Part shown: piece after piece, positions 59,749 to 64,000 of the stretch | Position numbering within the stretch: position 1 is the stretch's first letter | How the letters are laid out: each line of letters starts with the position of its first letter | DNA from: Bdellovibrionaceae bacterium UBA2316 | GTDB lineage: Bacteria > Bdellovibrionota > Bdellovibrionia > Bdellovibrionales > Bdellovibrionaceae | Length of the DNA stretch: 64,000 nt | Direction: 5' to 3' | NCBI GenBank assembly: GCA_002345205.1 | Contig: DDVI01000047.1 | Coordinates: 34,234-98,233 of the forward strand | Position numbers and translations under genes: made by a program | The notes under the pieces: generated by a model | The model's database searches: none | What the model was told of the DNA's origin: nothing | What the model saw: only the letters and a program-made list of their open reading frames with translations

Positions 59749-60915
59749 TTATTTATACGCCGGAATTCCCGTTATGTGTTCACCTAAAACCAAACGATGA
59801 ATGTCTTCCGTTCCTTCATACGTGTTAACGCTTTCTAAGTTTAACATGTGTCGTGCACATTGGTATTCAAACGTAATTCCGCTAGCTCCTAAAATATCCC
59901 GGCACATTCGAGCATGCTTAAGAGCATTAGAAACATTATTCATCTTAGCCATTGAAATTTGCTGAGGCGTACATTCGCCTTTATCTTTTAATCGTCCTAT
60001 TCTGAGCGCTAACGTTTGCGCCAAGGTAATATCTGTTAACATCTCGACAAGTTTTGCTTGCACTAACTGAAAGCCACCAATCGGCTTGTCGAATTGAATT
60101 CGAGTTTTCGCATAATTTACGGCCTCATCATAGCATGCCATCGAGGCCCCAATAACGCCCCAAGAAATACCAAAACGCGCGTTATTCAAACATGCGAATG
60201 GTCCTTTTAGTCCTTCAACATTTAATTTATTCTTCGCGGGTACGCGGCAGTCTTCAAATATCAATTCGCTGGTCACAGATGCCTTAAGTGAAAACTTTTT
60301 TTCGATATTTCTGACTTTAAATCCTTTCGAGTCACGATCCACCACAAGTCCGATGACTTTACCCCGCTCATCTCGGGCCCATACGATGGCGAGGTGACTC
60401 ATGCCACCGTTTGTGATCCACATTTTTGAGCCGTTCACTACGTATTCATTGCCGTCTTTTATTGCAGTTGTGCGCATGCCGGCTGGGTTACTTCCAAAAT
60501 CAGGTTCAGTTAAACCGAAACAACCGATCCATTCACCCTTGGCCATTTTAGGAAGATACTTTTGCTTAAGCTCTTCGCTGCCAAATTCAGCAATTGGAAA
60601 CATACACAACGCACCTTGTACACTGACAAACGAACGAATACCGCTGTCCGCCCGCTCTAACTCTTGCATGATTAATCCGTAGGCGGTGTAGCTCACACCG
60701 GCGCATCCATAACCCTGAATGGTCGAACCTAAGGTTCCTAACTCAGCTAAACCGGGTATAAGCTCTTTCGGGAAAACGCCCTTTTCATAATCATCTGCAA
60801 TTCTAGGCATGATTTCTTTATTGACGTATTGACGGACGGTGTCTCGAATCAAAATCTCGTCAGATGAGAGTTCACTTTTTAGGTCCAAAAAATCTACTGC
60901 TTCAAAAGCTTTCAC
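59749..60915 (-). CDS. gcdH: Glutaryl-CoA dehydrogenase
   Basis: A flavoprotein that oxidises and decarboxylates glutaryl-CoA to crotonyl-CoA in lysine and tryptophan breakdown. 388 residues in three acyl-CoA dehydrogenase domains. Family-specific stretches are LIMQELERADSGIRSFVSVQ, GCFGLTEPDFGSNP, VNGSKMWITNGG and NTYEGTEDIHRLVLG with the catalytic Glu. The start is GTG with GGGAGG seven bases upstream. It is divergent from the oxidoreductase pair at 60992. Another short-chain acyl-CoA dehydrogenase is the alternative. Confidence 0.88.
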   Translation of the reverse strand: MKAFEAVDFLDLKSELSSDEILIRDTVRQYVNKEIMPRIADDYEKGVFPKELIPGLAELGTLGSTIQGYGCAGVSYTAYGLIMQELERADSGIRSFVSVQGALCMFPIAEFGSEELKQKYLPKMAKGEWIGCFGLTEPDFGSNPAGMRTTAIKDGNEYVVNGSKMWITNGGMSHLAIVWARDERGKVIGLVVDRDSKGFKVRNIEKKFSLKASVTSELIFEDCRVPAKNKLNVEGLKGPFACLNNARFGISWGVIGASMACYDEAVNYAKTRIQFDKPIGGFQLVQAKLVEMLTDITLAQTLALRIGRLKDKGECTPQQISMAKMNNVSNALKHARMCRDILGASGITFEYQCARHMLNLESVNTYEGTEDIHRLVLGEHITGIPAYK

Positions 60916-60991
60916 TCTATGCCTCCCATAGTTATCGCTGGTCTAAAAATATTGGTTTTAGCCGGACGGAATTCATGTTACGTCTTTTCCC

Positions 60992-62839
60992 ATGAACATC
61001 AATAATTTTGTTATCTCGGTAGCTACTGTCAATGGAAGCGGATCTCAATCTGCGAACAACATTCTACTTAAATCTTTATTTCGCATGGGTATTCCCGTTG
61101 GCGGCAAAAACGTATTCCCTTCTAACATTGCCGGCTTACCTACATGGTTCTGGATCCGCGCCGATGAAAAAGGCTTCGTAGCTCGTCGTGAACATGCCGA
61201 CATATTCGTCGCAATGAACCCTACGACGTTGAAAGAAGATCTTAAAACTGTAAAAAATGGTGGCTACTTCATCTACAATTCTGATTTAGGCATCAAACCG
61301 GAATTGACGCCGGAACTTCAAGACGTTCAATTAATCCCAATTTCATTCAAACCACTCGTCGATAAATCGACGGATTCTATTAAAATTAAAAAACTTGTCA
61401 TTAACATGGTTTACGTAGGCGTGATCGCGCACCTTTTAGGAATTGATGTTCCTACATTGAATGAGACTATTGCTGATCAATTTGATGGTAAAGAATCTGT
61501 TATTGAAGTGAACCGTAAAGCCTCTGAAATTGGTTTTGCGTACGCACAAGAAAACATCAAAATTCCATTCCTGTTTAAAGCCGAGAAATCGGACCGAAAT
61601 AAAAACAAAATCATGATGGATGGCAATGCCGCAGGTGCACTTGGTTGGTTATTTGGCGGTTGTACATTTACAGCGTGGTACCCGATTACACCATCAAGTT
61701 CGATCGTGGAAAACTACATCAAATTTGCCAACAAATATCGCAAAGACGAAAATGGAAAAAATAAATTTGCCGTTGTTCAAGCTGAAGATGAACTATCAGC
61801 GATGTGTATGGTCATCGGTGCCGGCTGGTCTGGCGCTCGCAGTATCACAGCAACGTCTGGCCCAGGTTTGAGCTTGATGGCAGAATCCGCAGGCTTTTCA
61901 TATTTTACAGAAATTCCAACTGTAATCTGGAATGTTCAACGTATGGGTCCTTCAACTGGTATGCCGACACGTACGGCGCAAGGTGATTTGCTGTCGTCAG
62001 TTTTCCTTTCTCACGGAGACACCAAACATCCATGTTTAATTCCGGGAACAATCAAAGAATGTTTCGAATTCGGTCAAACTGCATTTGATGTGGCCGAGCG
62101 ATTACAACAATTGGTCATTGTACTTAGCGATTTAGATTTAGGTATGAACTTATGGATGGAAGAAAAATGGGATTACCCAGAAAAGCCATACGATCGTGGT
62201 AAAGTCTTAACAGCGGCCGATTTAGAAAAGGTAACTCAGTTCGAACGTTATGCCGACATCGATGGTGATGGTATCGCCTACAGAACTTTGCCGGGTACAA
62301 AAAGCGATAAAGCGGCGTACTTCACTCGCGGTAGCGGACACAATCGTCGTGCCGCCTATACTGAGAAAAGTGAAGAGTACCTATACATAATCGACCGTTT
62401 AGCGAAAAAATGGCAAACGGCTAAGACCTTTGTTCCCTCTCCCGTGTTCTGTGATTCAAAAAATTTGAAATCTGTAGAGTTACCCGCAGGTAGGTCTGTC
62501 AAATCGGTTTGCAAAAACAAATTTGGAATTTTGGCCTACGGATCTAGCGATATGTCGGTAAAAGAAGCGATGTATTTGTTTGATAAACAAAATCTGAACT
62601 TTGATTACTGCCGTGTTCGTGCCGTACCATTCAATGACTCTGTTTCAGAATTTATTAAATCTCACGAGCGCGTGTTCGTCGTTGATCAAAATCGCGATGG
62701 ACAAATGTTCGAACTATTAAAAATGGAAATGCCAGAGACTGCATTACATTTAAGTTCAGTGAAACACTATGATGGTACCCCTATCACAGCCGACACTATC
62801 GTTAAAAATATCAAGTCAATCATCGGAGATGCCATATGA
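60992..62839 (+). CDS. korA: 2-oxoacid:acceptor oxidoreductase, fused gamma-alpha subunit (KorA type)
   Basis: 615 residues. The first 190 form the gamma domain (SVATVNGSGSQSANNILLKS, GGKNVFPSNIAGLPTWFWIR). The alpha part begins MMDGNAAGALGWLFGGCTFT and has AWYPITPSSSIVENYI and TATSGPGLSLMAESAGFSYF. The enzyme makes acyl-CoA and reduced ferredoxin from a 2-oxoacid with TPP; 2-oxoglutarate is the likely substrate by subfamily. It overlaps korB by 4 bp (ATGA). No Shine-Dalgarno site is clear. Confidence 0.9.
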   Translation: MNINNFVISVATVNGSGSQSANNILLKSLFRMGIPVGGKNVFPSNIAGLPTWFWIRADEKGFVARREHADIFVAMNPTTLKEDLKTVKNGGYFIYNSDLGIKPELTPELQDVQLIPISFKPLVDKSTDSIKIKKLVINMVYVGVIAHLLGIDVPTLNETIADQFDGKESVIEVNRKASEIGFAYAQENIKIPFLFKAEKSDRNKNKIMMDGNAAGALGWLFGGCTFTAWYPITPSSSIVENYIKFANKYRKDENGKNKFAVVQAEDELSAMCMVIGAGWSGARSITATSGPGLSLMAESAGFSYFTEIPTVIWNVQRMGPSTGMPTRTAQGDLLSSVFLSHGDTKHPCLIPGTIKECFEFGQTAFDVAERLQQLVIVLSDLDLGMNLWMEEKWDYPEKPYDRGKVLTAADLEKVTQFERYADIDGDGIAYRTLPGTKSDKAAYFTRGSGHNRRAAYTEKSEEYLYIIDRLAKKWQTAKTFVPSPVFCDSKNLKSVELPAGRSVKSVCKNKFGILAYGSSDMSVKEAMYLFDKQNLNFDYCRVRAVPFNDSVSEFIKSHERVFVVDQNRDGQMFELLKMEMPETALHLSSVKHYDGTPITADTIVKNIKSIIGDAI

Positions 62840-63882
62840 GCACCGAAACAGCAGTAACACCAAAAACAACGAACAAAGTCGGTCTTGAAAAGAAAGACTA
62901 CGCCGGCGGCCCGTCCACTTTATGTACTGGCTGCGGTCACGATTCGATTTCTGCACATATTATGAGCGCGACGTTTTTGAATGGCACCCACCCTCATGAC
63001 ATAGCAAAAATGTCAGGGATTGGTTGCAGCTCAAAAACTCCGGCTTATTACATTTCAAAATCGTTCGGTTTCAATTCGATGCATGGTCGCATGGCCCCAA
63101 TTTCAACGGGCGCAAAGGTCGTCAATGGCCAAATAAAACTTATCGGTATGAGCGGTGATGGTGACACGGCAAGTATCGGTTTAGGTGGTTTTGCTCACCT
63201 GATTCGAAGAAACGTAGAGATGTGTTACTTGGTTGCAAACAATGGCGTTTACGGTTTAACCAAAGGTCAATTCAGCGCAACGGCAGATAAAGGTGCCAAA
63301 CAAAAAAACGGCGCTTACAATCCATTCGACACAATCGACATCTGCTCGATGGCATTAGACCTGGGCTGCACATTTGTAGCGCGCTCATTTTCCGGTGATG
63401 CCAAACAACTAGTGCCGTTATTACAAGCGGCCATGAAACACAAAGGCACTGCCGTCATCGATATCATTTCCCCATGTATCACATTCAATAATCACGACGG
63501 TTCAACAAAGAGCTACACCTATGTTCGCGAACACGATATCAGCTTGCAAGAACTTGGCATCATTCAACCGATGGATGAAATCAAAGTCGACTACGCCGAA
63601 GGCGCACGTCAAGCAGTGCAATTGCCAGATGGTTCAACACTGACTCTAAAAAAGTTAGCTAAACAGGAACTAGACATTACCGACCGTTACGCCGCAATGA
63701 GACTGCTCAACGAAAGCAAAAAAACAAATGATATCTTAACGGGGCTATTCTACATCGATTCAAAATCTGAATCGCTAAACGACACCCTCAACTTGGTCGA
63801 AGGCTCATTAGCATTCCTAAACGAAAAAGAACTAAGACCCACAAAAACCCAATGGAACGAAATCTTATCTGATTTCGTCTAG
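62836..63882 (+). CDS. korB: 2-oxoacid:ferredoxin oxidoreductase beta subunit (KorB type)
   Basis: 348 residues, the TPP-binding subunit. Cys pair and TPP region LCTGCGHDSISAHIM, GIGCSSKTPAYYI, the metal/TPP motif GDGDTASIGLGGFAHLIRRN with NNGVYGLTKGQ, and an extra Cys in SPCITFNNHDG for the proximal 4Fe-4S cluster. No ferredoxin delta subunit follows, so electrons must go to a separate ferredoxin. Coupled to korA. Confidence 0.92.
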   Translation: MSTETAVTPKTTNKVGLEKKDYAGGPSTLCTGCGHDSISAHIMSATFLNGTHPHDIAKMSGIGCSSKTPAYYISKSFGFNSMHGRMAPISTGAKVVNGQIKLIGMSGDGDTASIGLGGFAHLIRRNVEMCYLVANNGVYGLTKGQFSATADKGAKQKNGAYNPFDTIDICSMALDLGCTFVARSFSGDAKQLVPLLQAAMKHKGTAVIDIISPCITFNNHDGSTKSYTYVREHDISLQELGIIQPMDEIKVDYAEGARQAVQLPDGSTLTLKKLAKQELDITDRYAAMRLLNESKKTNDILTGLFYIDSKSESLNDTLNLVEGSLAFLNEKELRPTKTQWNEILSDFV

Positions 63883-63894
63883 CATCACCAAAAA

Positions 63895-63912
63895 GGCTCC
63901 GACCTCGGAGCC
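63895..63912 (-). terminator. Hairpin after korB, U-tract on the minus side
   Basis: Perfect 8-bp stem GGCTCCGA / TCGGAGCC with a 2-base loop, 12 bp after the korB stop. The T5 tail is on the minus strand, so it would best end a minus-strand transcript from outside the window, but it may also act after korB. Confidence 0.65.
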
Positions 63913-64000
63913 CCAAAACTACAAAACCATCAATCCGACGGTTGGGCGTGGCTAAAATTCTAGAAGTCAGGATTTAGCCGGGATTTTTCATAGATCCCAA

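Noticed and set aside
1..64000. CRISPR arrays, insertion sequences, rRNA genes
   Set aside because: Looked for repeated spacers, transposase motifs and rRNA signatures on both strands; none seen.

Overview
The window is one continuous stretch of a Gram-negative, flagellated bacterial chromosome, moderately AT-rich by eye. It most resembles the Bdellovibrio/Pseudobdellovibrio group (Bdellovibrionota). The support is the flagellin type, many secreted proteins and lipoproteins with a polar residue before the lipobox Cys (such as FQNC), an NtrYX system, a short four-domain ribosomal protein S1, and several proteins I cannot tie to families known outside that group. The lineage is an inference from protein character; no rRNA gene is present to fix it.

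Region 1 (1-15.9 kb, all minus strand) is the classical translation/transcription supercluster. In transcription order it runs tRNA-Thr(TGT), tRNA-Tyr, tRNA-Gly, tRNA-Thr(GGT), tuf, tRNA-Trp, secE, nusG, rplK, rplA, [L10 leader], rplJ, rplL, [attenuator-like terminator], rpoB, rpoC, rpsL, rpsG and fusA (cut by the window edge). Here the beta operon and the str operon lie end to end.

Region 2 (16-31.7 kb, mostly minus) is housekeeping: rlmB, a secreted unknown, rpsA, proS, the NtrX/NtrY pair, ribH, a GST-like gene on the plus strand, ribB and ribE, a secreted protein with a possible FlgT/CsgG-like domain, a small outer-membrane protein, clpB and a secreted unknown.

Region 3 (31.7-50.7 kb) is accessory in character, with both strands used. 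It holds a flagellin gene with a long leader and a nine-codon upstream ORF; a His-rich protein followed by an outer-membrane barrel; an M48 lipoprotein protease; a secreted HExxH protein whose signal peptide appears to need a -1 frameshift at a U UUU UUA site; a divergent secreted amidotransferase-fold protein; lipoproteins; a histone-H1-like protein with an acidic tail; a TonB-dependent receptor; a receiver-less sigma-54 activator; a Xer-type recombinase; recO; barrel and periplasmic proteins; a 31% aromatic protein; a YiiX-like hydrolase and an EamA transporter.

Region 4 (50.7-56.8 kb, minus) is an operon for the peripheral arm of complex I only: nuoB, fused nuoCD, nuoE, nuoF, a short nuoG and nuoI. 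None of the other membrane-arm genes is present. The probable operon terminator lies inside the first codons of the EamA gene downstream.

Region 5 (57-64 kb) has a secreted subtilase, a lipoprotein built of short Asn/Arg repeats, glutaryl-CoA dehydrogenase and a 2-oxoacid:ferredoxin oxidoreductase (gamma-alpha fusion plus beta). The last two fit lysine/glutarate breakdown and 2-oxoglutarate oxidation.

No CRISPR array, rRNA gene, insertion sequence or prophage was seen. The strongest leads for something new are the frameshift site in the HExxH gene, the flagellin leader ORF, the terminator inside the EamA gene, the aromatic-rich protein and the NtrX that has lost its sigma-54 contact loop.
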